DNA of 25,757 bases from CAYWNA01 sp964459305 (GTDB lineage: Bacteria; Planctomycetota; Planctomycetia; Pirellulales; Pirellulaceae), in contig CAYWNA010000192.1 in NCBI GenBank assembly GCA_964459305.1, positions 1-25,757 of the forward strand, read 5' to 3'. Below the pieces are notes generated by a model, which was given only the letters and a program-made list of their open reading frames with translations, was not told where the DNA came from and did not search any database. Every line of letters starts with the position of its first letter. Positions within the stretch are counted from its first letter, which is position 1. Below, one piece after another: positions 7,523 through 14,193 of the stretch. Both the position numbers and the translations under genes were made by a program.

Positions 7523-8964
7523 GTAAAAAAAAGAAAAAGAAGAAACCAATTCAGAAAACCCGCACGCCGATGCCGGAACAGGATCCCGGCGAGCGGATAG
7601 GTAATTTCGACGAAGTGCCTTTTGGCTACACTCCCGAGCAGGCCCGGCAGGAAGCGGCTCGATGCTCGCAGTGCAAGAAATCGGTGTGCGTGGACGGTTG
7701 TCCAGTGAACGTCGACATACCCGGTTTCCTTCGCCTAGTGGCCGAAGGTGATTTTGCCGCCGCAGCTCGGCTGATCAAGACAACGAACGCTCTGCCGGCG
7801 GTCTGCGGACGGGTGTGTCCGCAGGAGACGCAATGCGAAGAGCGTTGTGTGATGGGCAAGAAATTCGAACCGGTGGCGATCGGCCGGTTGGAACGGTTTG
7901 CAGCCGACTACGAGCGACAGAACGATCTGATCGAATTGCCGCAGAAACAGCCACTGTTGGGCAAGAAGGTCGCGGTGATTGGAGCCGGGCCGGCCGGGCT
8001 CACGGTTGCCGGCGACTTGATACTCCTCGGTTACGAGGTGACGATCTTCGAGGCATTCCATAAGCCGGGCGGCGTCTTGATGTACGGCATTCCTGAATTC
8101 CGCCTGCCCAAAGACATTGTGGAAAAGGAAATTGACTACTTGGCCCAGTTGGGCGTCAAGGTCGACCTGAATCAGGTGGTGGGTCGTTCCGTGACGGTCG
8201 ACGAATTGCTTGACGAAGAGGGCTACGACGCGGTTTTCATTGGCGTGGGTGCCGGTCTGCCCGTGTTTATGGGCCTGCCGGGGGAAGACCTAGGCGGAGT
8301 CTATTCGGCCAACGAATACCTCACTCGCGCGAATCTGATGAAAGCATACCGTTTTCCCGAGTACGATACGCCCGTTGTGCACGGAGACAGCGTATGCGTC
8401 ATCGGCGGCGGCAACGTCGCCATGGATTCCGCCCGAGTTGCCGTACGATTGGGCTCGAAAAAGGTCAACATTGTCTACCGCCGCTCGCGCACTGAGTTGC
8501 CGGCGCGGGGCGAGGAAATCCACCACGCCGAAGAGGAAGGAGTCGTTCTTCAGTTGTTGACGGCTCCCATCGAGTTCGAAGGAGACGATCGCGGGATGGT
8601 GCGGCGAATGAAGTGCATCCGCATGGAATTGGGCGAGCCGGACGCATCGGGCCGTCGGCGTCCCGTACCGATCGAGGGTTCCGAGTTCTACATCGACACC
8701 GATTTGGTCATCGTCGCTATCGGCGCCGGCCCCAATCCTTTGCTGAGCAAGACCACGCCTGGGCTGGAACTCAACAATTGGGGCTACATCCGGGCGACTG
8801 AGGGCTGCCGAACCGAAAAGGAACGTGTCTGGGCAGGCGGCGACATCATCACGGGCTCGGCCACGGTAATCGCGGCCATGGGGGCCGGTCGAACCGCCGC
8901 CAAAGATATCCACGAATACCTCACCACTGACGCCACATCGGCCTGGCGCGGTGATGAATCATAA
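7519..8964 (+). CDS. nfnB: NfnB (GltA/SudA-like) NADP- and 2x[4Fe-4S]-binding subunit
   Basis: This is the large subunit partner of NfnA. Related single proteins are often labelled glutamate synthase small chain (gltA), but pairing with an overlapping nfnA argues for the Nfn/Sud complex. In 481 residues the N-terminal ferredoxin-like part has C49-x2-C52-x4-C57-x3-C61 and C96-x3-C100-x5-C106-x3-C110, then the FAD motif VIGAGPAG (153-160) and the NADPH motif VIGGGNVAMDSARVA (294-308), ending with WAGGDIITGSATVIAAMGAGR, which contacts FAD. In known NfnB the active-site FAD is where bifurcation occurs. The first residues are MSKKKKKKKP, encoded by A8-G-A5 (7525-7538), an unusual lysine run and possible slippage site. 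The complex is cytosolic. It may balance NADPH and ferredoxin supplied by the PFOR encoded at 22772. Confidence 0.9.
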   Translation: MSKKKKKKKPIQKTRTPMPEQDPGERIGNFDEVPFGYTPEQARQEAARCSQCKKSVCVDGCPVNVDIPGFLRLVAEGDFAAAARLIKTTNALPAVCGRVCPQETQCEERCVMGKKFEPVAIGRLERFAADYERQNDLIELPQKQPLLGKKVAVIGAGPAGLTVAGDLILLGYEVTIFEAFHKPGGVLMYGIPEFRLPKDIVEKEIDYLAQLGVKVDLNQVVGRSVTVDELLDEEGYDAVFIGVGAGLPVFMGLPGEDLGGVYSANEYLTRANLMKAYRFPEYDTPVVHGDSVCVIGGGNVAMDSARVAVRLGSKKVNIVYRRSRTELPARGEEIHHAEEEGVVLQLLTAPIEFEGDDRGMVRRMKCIRMELGEPDASGRRRPVPIEGSEFYIDTDLVIVAIGAGPNPLLSKTTPGLELNNWGYIRATEGCRTEKERVWAGGDIITGSATVIAAMGAGRTAAKDIHEYLTTDATSAWRGDES

Positions 8965-8998
8965 GCCCTGCCCGTCGTATCACGCTGGACTCGATTCA
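8962..8998. repeat. 37-nt imperfect direct repeat, copy 1
   Basis: This segment matches 10763-10799 at 30 of 37 bases, with an identical 14-nt core CGCTGGACTCGATT. It begins at the stop codon of nfnB and ends 19 nt before the start of the candidate selenoprotein gene. The two copies therefore bracket that gene. Confidence 0.65.
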
Positions 8999-9017
8999 CC
9001 AACCACCGAGATCACCG

Positions 9018-10661
9018 ATGTACATAAGACTGCGGATCGTCTTGGCATCGCTCGCTGTTCTGCTCTCCACGTCCTTGTCCGTAGCGGCACGCGAGCAAGA
9101 GGATGCTGTATTCGAGATGCGTGCGGCGTCAATCCTTGATGAGGACGGGCGCCTCATTTCCGACTACTTTCGTTACGGTGTCGTTGCGTTACAGGGCGCT
9201 CCGTGCAGCACCACGCCTGCCGCGAGTGTTGTCTACCCGAAGCTGAAGTCCAAATCGCCCCTGTACGGCTGCATCACATTTGCCGGCGCCGCTTCTGGCT
9301 CGACGGTCGGAAACGGGTTTCATTTCGTCATTGACGAAAGTGCGCCGTTAGACGCCAAGAAGACCGGTGGCGAGCAGAATGCGTCAAAACAATCCGCCCC
9401 ATCCCGTACGGGCACGCGAAAACCAGCAACGGCGGGCGCCAAGTACGACGTGCTGTACTTCGACGCCAACCTCGATTCCGACCTGACGAATGACCCGGTA
9501 CGGACACCGAGCAAAAAACCGGCCCGCGGCCTCTCTACTCTCGGCGTCAGTAGCGAGGGGACGCGGATCTTTGACTGCGTTGACGTCAAGCCGAATGGTG
9601 ACTCGCAGCCCGGCACTCGTTCGACCCGTCTGTTGCCGTGGCTTCACGTCCAGAGCCGCCAACAGGCGTACCTGGTTCTCATGTCGACCGTCGTCCGGAA
9701 AGGTACGATCCGCATCGCCGGCCACAGTTACGAGGCCATGTTGGGTAGCCGGTTGTACGGTTCACCTGGATCGTTGTTGCTGAAAACCGATGAGAGCCTT
9801 GGAACGCGTAGCTCGACCCGATGGAAACCTGTTCCGCTGAACACGCTACATCAAGCGGATGGCGGCTTCTACACGGTATCCACCAGTCCAAAGGGCGAGC
9901 GAGTGACCGTGAGTCCCTATCGAGGCAAGTTCGGGCAGTTTAAGATCGACTCGCGGGAGCGAGGTATTGAAAAACTGGGCGCCGTGGGCACGCTGCAGTC
10001 GAAAGAGCAGTTGGTCGTGTCGGTAGGCAAGCCGGAATACTACTACACGGCCGAGCGTCCCAAAAAGTGCCGGCTACCGGTGGGCGACTATCAATCCAGT
10101 TACCTCACGGTGGACTACGGAAGTGTCACGGTTCGACTATCAGCGAATCGCTACGACCTGTCCGGTCAGCGTACGACGCAGGCCACTTACGGGATCAAGA
10201 TCCGGGAAGACAGACCCTTTGTGCTGGATTTCTCCGGCCAGCCAGCCGTTGTGTTCACAAGTCCGACGAAGGACAACGTTTACCGACCGGGGGACAAGAT
10301 CGTGCTCAAAGCTCTTGTGCTGGAGCCATCGTTGGATTTGATGATTCGTGGCTTATATGACACCACTCAAGAGACTGGCACCAGAGCGGCTCAGAACGAG
10401 CAAGGCGAGTCGGTCAGCGTTCCCAGACACGCGTCCTTGCACCCTTCGGTGTCCATCACCAACTCATCCGGCACGGAGGTCGCTAAAGGCAAGATGCCCT
10501 TTGGGTGAGGCGGCAGTTGCGGGTACTCGTGGCGAGTACCAAGCGATTTGAAACTCTCCGGCGAGCAAGAGGTTTTCACGGCCACGGTCACTTACGACAC
10601 ACGTGAGTTGTACGGCAAAGTCACTGCTTCCTCCACGATTACATTGGCGGCGCGAAGGTAG
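9018..10661 (+). CDS. Candidate selenoprotein: secreted protein with in-frame TGA (U497)
   Basis: I do not recognise a named family. Read through one TGA (10506-10508), the frame gives 547 residues ending at TAG 10659-10661; without readthrough it stops at 496. Residues 1-24 are a signal peptide (LRIVLASLAVLLSTSLSVAA), so the protein is exported. Near 144-161 is a calcium-loop-like motif, DANLDSDLTND. The C-terminal part (about 400-547) is beta-rich, like an Ig-type domain. The TGA lies in KMPFG-(TGA)-GGSCGYSW, giving U497-G-G-S-C501. The 50 codons after it keep the same frame and a regular beta pattern (VFTATVTYDTRELYGKVTASSTITLAA), which a random stop would not predict. A hairpin fitting bacterial SECIS rules follows the TGA. 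Simplest reading: TGA encodes selenocysteine, perhaps forming a redox or metal site with C501. Alternative: a recent nonsense mutation of a Cys codon. It is flanked by direct repeats. Confidence 0.7.
10506..10546 (+). promoter_or_regulatory. Candidate bacterial SECIS element after in-frame TGA
   Basis: Directly after TGA (10506-10508), GGTACTCG (10522-10529) pairs perfectly with CGAGTACC (10533-10540) around a 3-nt loop TGG. A lower stem, 10517-10520 with 10543-10546, adds four pairs including one G-U. The apical loop begins 21 nt after the TGA and has G at its second position. Published rules for bacterial SECIS ask for an apical loop of 3-14 nt, 16-37 nt from the UGA, with a G in its first two bases; all are met. 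SelB would bind this loop. The inference is from structure only. Confidence 0.65.
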
Positions 10662-10946
10662 CCAAAGCGATTTCCGCTCGGAAGTACAGAACTCAAGATC
10701 GGCCATCGTACCGCCCGATGGAACCCAGGAATCTCGCCAGCCAATTCTGGATTCTGTACGTCTGAGCCCTTTCCGTCATGTCGCGCTGGACTCGATTTAT
10801 GCGTCAGTTCTTGATCCTGCCCCACCAATGTAGATGTCGTTGGTCGCATGTATCGGCAGGTGTCGGCTTTGACGTGGGCTTGAATTCAAACGGTTTTCTG
10901 CGAGAATAGCTCGATTTTACGCACATAGTTGACGAAAGGTCGTCGA
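10662..10946. other. Intergenic region upstream of rplY
   Basis: No gene is seen. It holds a 6-bp hairpin CCATCG/CGATGG (10703-10708 with 10716-10721) without a T-run, copy 2 of the 37-nt repeat (10763-10799), and a possible promoter TTGAAT (10880-10885) with GAGAAT (10902-10907), 16 nt apart, which would serve the L25 gene. The promoter is weak evidence. Confidence 0.4.
10763..10799. repeat. 37-nt imperfect direct repeat, copy 2
   Basis: This matches 8962-8998 at 30 of 37 bases in the same orientation. Its CTCGATTTATG end also recurs at 22580-22590 in the PFOR leader (19 of 23 bases match over 22568-22590), so it belongs to a small dispersed family. Confidence 0.65.
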
Positions 10947-11570
10947 ATGTCGGATACTCTGAACGTCAAAATCCGCGAAGAAGTCGGCTCGAACGCCGCG
11001 AAAAGGGTCCGCAAAGCGGGCCATGTTCCTGCCATACTGTACGGTCATGGCAAGGAGAACGTGAATCTCGCTCTACCGGTCGAAGAACTGGATGCCGCGC
11101 TTCGACACGGCAGCAAGGTGGTCGACCTGAAGGGCGATGTTGATCAGACCTCACTGATTCGCGAGGTGCAGTGGGACACGTTTTGCACGGAAGTTCTCCA
11201 CGTCGACCTAATGCGAGTTTCGGCTAGCGAAGCGGTCCAGGTGGCTGTGATGTTGGTGCTGCGTGGCGAAGCCCCTGGAACGAGGGAGGGTGGACTGATC
11301 GATCACATGGCACACGAGGTCCAGCTCGAATGCCCTGCTTCGTCGATCCCCGACAAAATCGTGGTCAGCGTCAACTCGCTGGAGATAGGCCAAGCGATCA
11401 AGATGGCTGAAGTGGAACTGCCAGAAGGTGTCAAACTTCTGTCAAGTCCGGATGCGGTCGTCGTGCAGTGTAACGCTCCGGTTGAAGTGAGCGACGAGGA
11501 GCCGGAGGCGGCCGAGTCGGCTGAGCCGGAAATGATCGGGCGGCAGGCGGCAGAAGACGAGGAAGCCTGA
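10947..11570 (+). CDS. rplY: 50S ribosomal protein L25 (Ctc/TL5 type)
   Basis: L25 binds 5S rRNA in the large ribosomal subunit; the longer Ctc form is also a general stress protein in some bacteria. The 207-residue protein has the N-terminal 5S-binding domain (about 1-90, with REEVGSNAAKRVRKAGHVPAILYGHG and the VLHVDLMRV strand) and the C-terminal TL5 domain (about 95-180, with VQLECPASSIPDKIVVSVNSLEIGQAIKMAEVELPEGV). It ends in an acidic tail rich in Glu and Ala. ATG 10947 is preferred over the TTG at 10929 because it fits the family N-terminus and has GAAAGG upstream. It heads a run with pth, rpsF, ssb, rplI and dnaB, and pth follows 44 nt after its stop, a common arrangement. Confidence 0.95.
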   Translation: MSDTLNVKIREEVGSNAAKRVRKAGHVPAILYGHGKENVNLALPVEELDAALRHGSKVVDLKGDVDQTSLIREVQWDTFCTEVLHVDLMRVSASEAVQVAVMLVLRGEAPGTREGGLIDHMAHEVQLECPASSIPDKIVVSVNSLEIGQAIKMAEVELPEGVKLLSSPDAVVVQCNAPVEVSDEEPEAAESAEPEMIGRQAAEDEEA

Positions 11571-11614
11571 CGAGAGGCGTGACCGGCGGGTGTGCCCGGC
11601 AGAGGGGCGCGGTG

Positions 11615-12178
11615 ATGAAGTTGATCGTGGGCTTGGGCAATCCAGGCCGCAAGTATGTGGGGACAAGACACAATATCGGCTGGGAGGTTTTGGCAGAACT
11701 CGCTCGACAATTCGGTCTGGGCTCCCCCCGGGCGAAGTTTCGGGGCGAATTGGTCGAAGCATCGATCCGAGGCGAAAAAGCCCTGCTGCTTTGCCCCCAT
11801 ACGTACATGAACCAGAGCGGTGCCAGCGTCCAGCCGGCACGGGATTTCTATAAGATTGAGAATACGGATTTGATCGTCGTCTGTGACGACTTCAATTTGC
11901 CCTTGGCGAGGCTGCGGTTTCGCGCAAAAGGCTCGTCAGGCGGGCAAAGAGGTCTGGACGACGTGATTCGCCGCCTGGGCGCGGATGAGTTTCCGCGGCT
12001 GCGCATCGGCATCGGTTCGCCGCCTCCCGAGTGGGACGTAGCGGACTACGTGCTGAGCAGGTTTGACAAACAAGAAAGAAAGGAAATGGATCACGCAGTG
12101 TCGACTGCTGCCGGGGCATTGGCCGATTGGGTCGGTGAAGGCGTCGATCACTGTATGAACCACTACAACGCCAGTTAG
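11615..12178 (+). CDS. pth: Peptidyl-tRNA hydrolase
   Basis: Pth cleaves the ester bond of peptidyl-tRNAs released from stalled ribosomes, recycling tRNA in the cytosol. The 187-residue protein has family landmarks: VGLGNPG at the start, catalytic H19 in GTRHNIGWEVL, N66 in HTYMNQSG, and the aspartate pair D91-D92 in VVCDDFNLP. One difference is seen: the usual GGHNGL segment reads GGQRGL (109-114), so the asparagine that positions substrate in E. coli Pth is arginine here. ATG 11615 has AGAGGGG about 7 nt upstream; a GTG immediately before it is an alternative. It lies directly after rplY and 20 nt before rpsF. Confidence 0.95.
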   Translation: MKLIVGLGNPGRKYVGTRHNIGWEVLAELARQFGLGSPRAKFRGELVEASIRGEKALLLCPHTYMNQSGASVQPARDFYKIENTDLIVVCDDFNLPLARLRFRAKGSSGGQRGLDDVIRRLGADEFPRLRIGIGSPPPEWDVADYVLSRFDKQERKEMDHAVSTAAGALADWVGEGVDHCMNHYNAS

Positions 12179-12198
12179 TCGCAACAGGGAGAATTGCT

Positions 12199-12699
12199 TT
12201 GGCACAAAACGTTTACGAGTCGATGTTCATCTTCGATTCCAACACTTACGCCCGTGATCCAAATGGGGTGAGCGACAAGATCCCCAAGATCGTCGAAAAC
12301 TGCAGCGGGGAAATGCTGGCCAGTCGGCTGTGGAACGAACAGAGATTGGCTTACCCGATCAAAGGCCGTCGAAAGGGAACATACTGGTTGAGCTATTTCC
12401 GATTGGACGGCAGTAAACTGGTTGATTTCAACCGAGCTTGCCAGCTGAACGACGACGTTTTGCGCAGCCTCACGTTGAAGGTCGATCCCCGGCTGGCGGC
12501 GACGCTTGTGGCCCATGCCCGGGGCGAGGAAATACCGACAACCACGGTCGAGGAAGCGACGACCGAGCCAGCGACCGCCGAGCAGCCGGTGGCAGGTTCC
12601 GATGGGAATGCCAAGGAGGAGGAACCATCTGCCGATGCTTCCAAAGACTCGGAGGCTGACGCGGGCGAGCAGAAGGCGACTGACGAGAGTGTTCAGTAG
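12199..12699 (+). CDS. rpsF: 30S ribosomal protein S6 with acidic tail
   Basis: S6 binds 16S rRNA with S18 in the platform of the small subunit. Residues 1-100 form the S6 fold, with YESMFIFDSN at the start, RLWNEQRLAYPIKGRRKGTYWLSYFRL, and NRACQLNDDVLRSLTLKVDP. Residues 105-166 are an Ala/Glu/Thr/Asp-rich, probably disordered tail, longer than in E. coli. The start codon is TTG (12199-12201), supported by GGGAGA at 12187-12192 and by the family N-terminus. S6 is normally encoded with its partner S18 (rpsR), but no rpsR lies nearby here. Confidence 0.93.
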   Translation: MAQNVYESMFIFDSNTYARDPNGVSDKIPKIVENCSGEMLASRLWNEQRLAYPIKGRRKGTYWLSYFRLDGSKLVDFNRACQLNDDVLRSLTLKVDPRLAATLVAHARGEEIPTTTVEEATTEPATAEQPVAGSDGNAKEEEPSADASKDSEADAGEQKATDESVQ

Positions 12700-12768
12700 A
12701 GTTTGGCCCTCTCGTTGGTGCCGTCGCGCACTCGTCGGACGTGGCTGATGCTGCTGGCCGGCGGAGCC

Positions 12769-12774
12769 TAGAAT
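12769..12774 (+). promoter_or_regulatory. Possible -10 box before ssb
   Basis: TAGAAT matches the TATAAT consensus at five of six bases and lies 51 nt before the ssb start, in the 125-nt gap after rpsF. No good -35 is seen, so this is only suggestive. Confidence 0.25.
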
Positions 12775-12824
12775 AACCCTAATGGAGCGTTTCAATCTCG
12801 CATTCGTGATGCAAGGGCGGAAAA

Positions 12825-13292
12825 ATGGCGAATTTCAATCGAGTCATCCTGGTTGGTCGCCTCACACGGGATGTCGAACTCAAGTACACCCAAAGCGGTA
12901 TGGCCGTAACGGATGTCGGTCTGGCGGTTTCCGATCGGCGCAAATCTCAGACGGGAGAATGGGTCGAGGAGACAACGTTTGTGGACGTCACGCTTTGGGG
13001 GCGGACCGCGGAAGTTTCCAGTGAGTATTTGAGCAAAGGTTCGCCCATTCTGATCGAAGGTCGACTTAAGCTGGATACCTGGGAAACCGATGGGCAAAAA
13101 CGATCCAAGTTGCGTGTGGTGGGTGAACGCATGCAGATGCTTGGCAGCCGCCCAGGCGGTGGTAGCCAGGGAGGGCCACCCCAACGTTCGCATGACGAAT
13201 CCGAGTACAGCCAGCCCGTGAATACGGAGCAATCTGCCCCTGGTCCAAGCGATGCCCAGGCCGGTCCGCCACAGGACGAAATCCCGTTTTGA
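12825..13292 (+). CDS. ssb: Single-stranded DNA-binding protein
   Basis: SSB coats single-stranded DNA in replication, repair and recombination. In 155 residues, the OB-fold spans about 1-105 (MANFNRVILVGRLTRDVELKYT, TFVDVTLWGRTAE, SPILIEGRLKLDTWE), followed by a Gly/Gln/Pro/Ser-rich linker and the acidic tip DEIPF, which recruits partner proteins in the family. A GGGCGGA sequence precedes the ATG at suitable distance. A hairpin with a T-run overlaps the stop codon, so transcription may end here. Confidence 0.97.
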   Translation: MANFNRVILVGRLTRDVELKYTQSGMAVTDVGLAVSDRRKSQTGEWVEETTFVDVTLWGRTAEVSSEYLSKGSPILIEGRLKLDTWETDGQKRSKLRVVGERMQMLGSRPGGGSQGGPPQRSHDESEYSQPVNTEQSAPGPSDAQAGPPQDEIPF

Positions 13293-13305
13293 CGGGACTG
13301 TTTTT
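13282..13305 (+). terminator. Intrinsic terminator at the end of ssb
   Basis: TCCCGT (13282-13287) pairs perfectly with ACGGGA (13292-13297) around loop TTTG, and a T5 run follows at 13301-13305. It overlaps the ssb stop codon. The six-pair stem is short but GC-rich. Confidence 0.55.
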
Positions 13306-13310
13306 GCTCG

Positions 13311-13342
13311 TTGACAGCACGGGCGCAAGAAAAGACGTAAAT
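13311..13342 (+). promoter_or_regulatory. Possible promoter for rplI
   Basis: A perfect TTGACA (13311-13316) lies just after the ssb terminator. The best -10 is GTAAAT (13337-13342), with a long 20-nt spacer, so this is weak support for separate transcription of rplI. Confidence 0.35.
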
Positions 13343-13370
13343 CGAGAGAATTCGGAGAGCAATTGCTGAT

Positions 13371-13913
13371 ATGTCGAAAATCCAAGAACGCAAGAAATCT
13401 CGCCGCGCTAAGACGAGCCGCCTGCAAAAAGGCCCGAATGGCGGGGTGCAGTTGCTGTTGATCCAGTCGGTGGACCATTTGGGAACGCAGGGCGATATCG
13501 TCGAAGTGAAGCCGGGTTATGCCACCAACTATCTTCTCCCGCAGGGCTTGGCCACGGCGGTAACCGACCATCACGCGCGGATGGTCGACAAGCACAGGGC
13601 GCGGTTGCTGGAGATCGAGCAGGCGCGCTTGGCGGACCTCAAGGGTCTGGCGGATGCATTGTCGAAGCAGAGCGTGACGATCGAAGCAAATGCGACCGAC
13701 GAGGGGCATCTGTACGGCAGCGTGGGAGCCCCAGAGATCGTTGCTAGTCTGAAGCAGAACGAATTCACGTTAACGACGGATCAGATTCGGCTCGAAGGCC
13801 CGCTGAAAGAGTTGGGGCTGTACACAGTCAAAGTCCAACTGCATCGCGAAGTTGTAGCCGATCTGAAAGTTTGGGTCGTTCCGACAGCTACCGACGAGGA
13901 ACCAAAGAAGTAG
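13371..13913 (+). CDS. rplI: 50S ribosomal protein L9 with basic N-terminal extension
   Basis: L9 binds 23S rRNA near the L1 stalk and helps keep the reading frame. The family signature is present as GTQGDIVEVKPGYATNYLLPQG (positions about 38-59), followed by the long connecting helix (about 70-100) and the C-terminal domain ending ADLKVWVVP. The first 25 residues (MSKIQERKKSRRAKTSRLQK and so on) are a strongly basic extension absent from E. coli L9. The length, 180 against about 149 in E. coli, reflects this and a short tail. The nearest GGAG lies about 13 nt upstream, longer than ideal, and no better start is seen. Confidence 0.93.
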   Translation: MSKIQERKKSRRAKTSRLQKGPNGGVQLLLIQSVDHLGTQGDIVEVKPGYATNYLLPQGLATAVTDHHARMVDKHRARLLEIEQARLADLKGLADALSKQSVTIEANATDEGHLYGSVGAPEIVASLKQNEFTLTTDQIRLEGPLKELGLYTVKVQLHREVVADLKVWVVPTATDEEPKK

Positions 13914-14014
13914 GGCTGCCTTTTCTGAAAGCAGTTCCCCCCTTCTCGCTACGATTGACAGGCGTTGGGCACTTCTCCTCCTGACGCTTCGGTGTGTGGC
14001 AGCTCTTTCGGCAC

Positions 14015-14075
14015 GTAGCTGGATTCGCAAGAATTCAGGATGGGGGTGGTTCTGAATTCTTGCGAATCCAGCTAC
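14015..14075. repeat. Perfect 24-nt inverted repeat
   Basis: Arms 14015-14038 and 14052-14075 are exact reverse complements, with a 13-nt loop of which the outer bases can also pair. The arms contain GAATTC and GTAGCTGG. It lies between rplI and dnaB. No T-run follows. It could be a dispersed palindrome of planctomycete genomes, an mRNA-stabilising hairpin or a Rho-linked end point. A second 5-bp hairpin (14077-14090, GTAGC/GCTAC) follows immediately. Confidence 0.85.
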
Positions 14076-14193
14076 CGTAGCGACCGCTACCGGATTTGGC
14101 CGCGCACACGCTACTTACTCACTGGCCGCCTGCGCGGTAACATGATGCGCAGCGGTGTTGTGTGATACTTCGAACATCATGGAGGAGACACCG

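Noticed and set aside
9018..10508. Plain 496-residue protein ending at the TGA
   Set aside because: The strong in-frame continuation, the GGSC motif and the SECIS-like hairpin favour readthrough. A recent nonsense mutation remains possible and is stated as the refutation.
10348..10551. Alternative frame across the TGA, suggesting a frameshift
   Set aside because: The sequence resumes in the same frame as before the TGA, so a frameshift is unnecessary; the other frame stops soon after.
12792..13709. Long minus-strand open frame
   Set aside because: It is antisense to ssb and rplI, which are certain genes.
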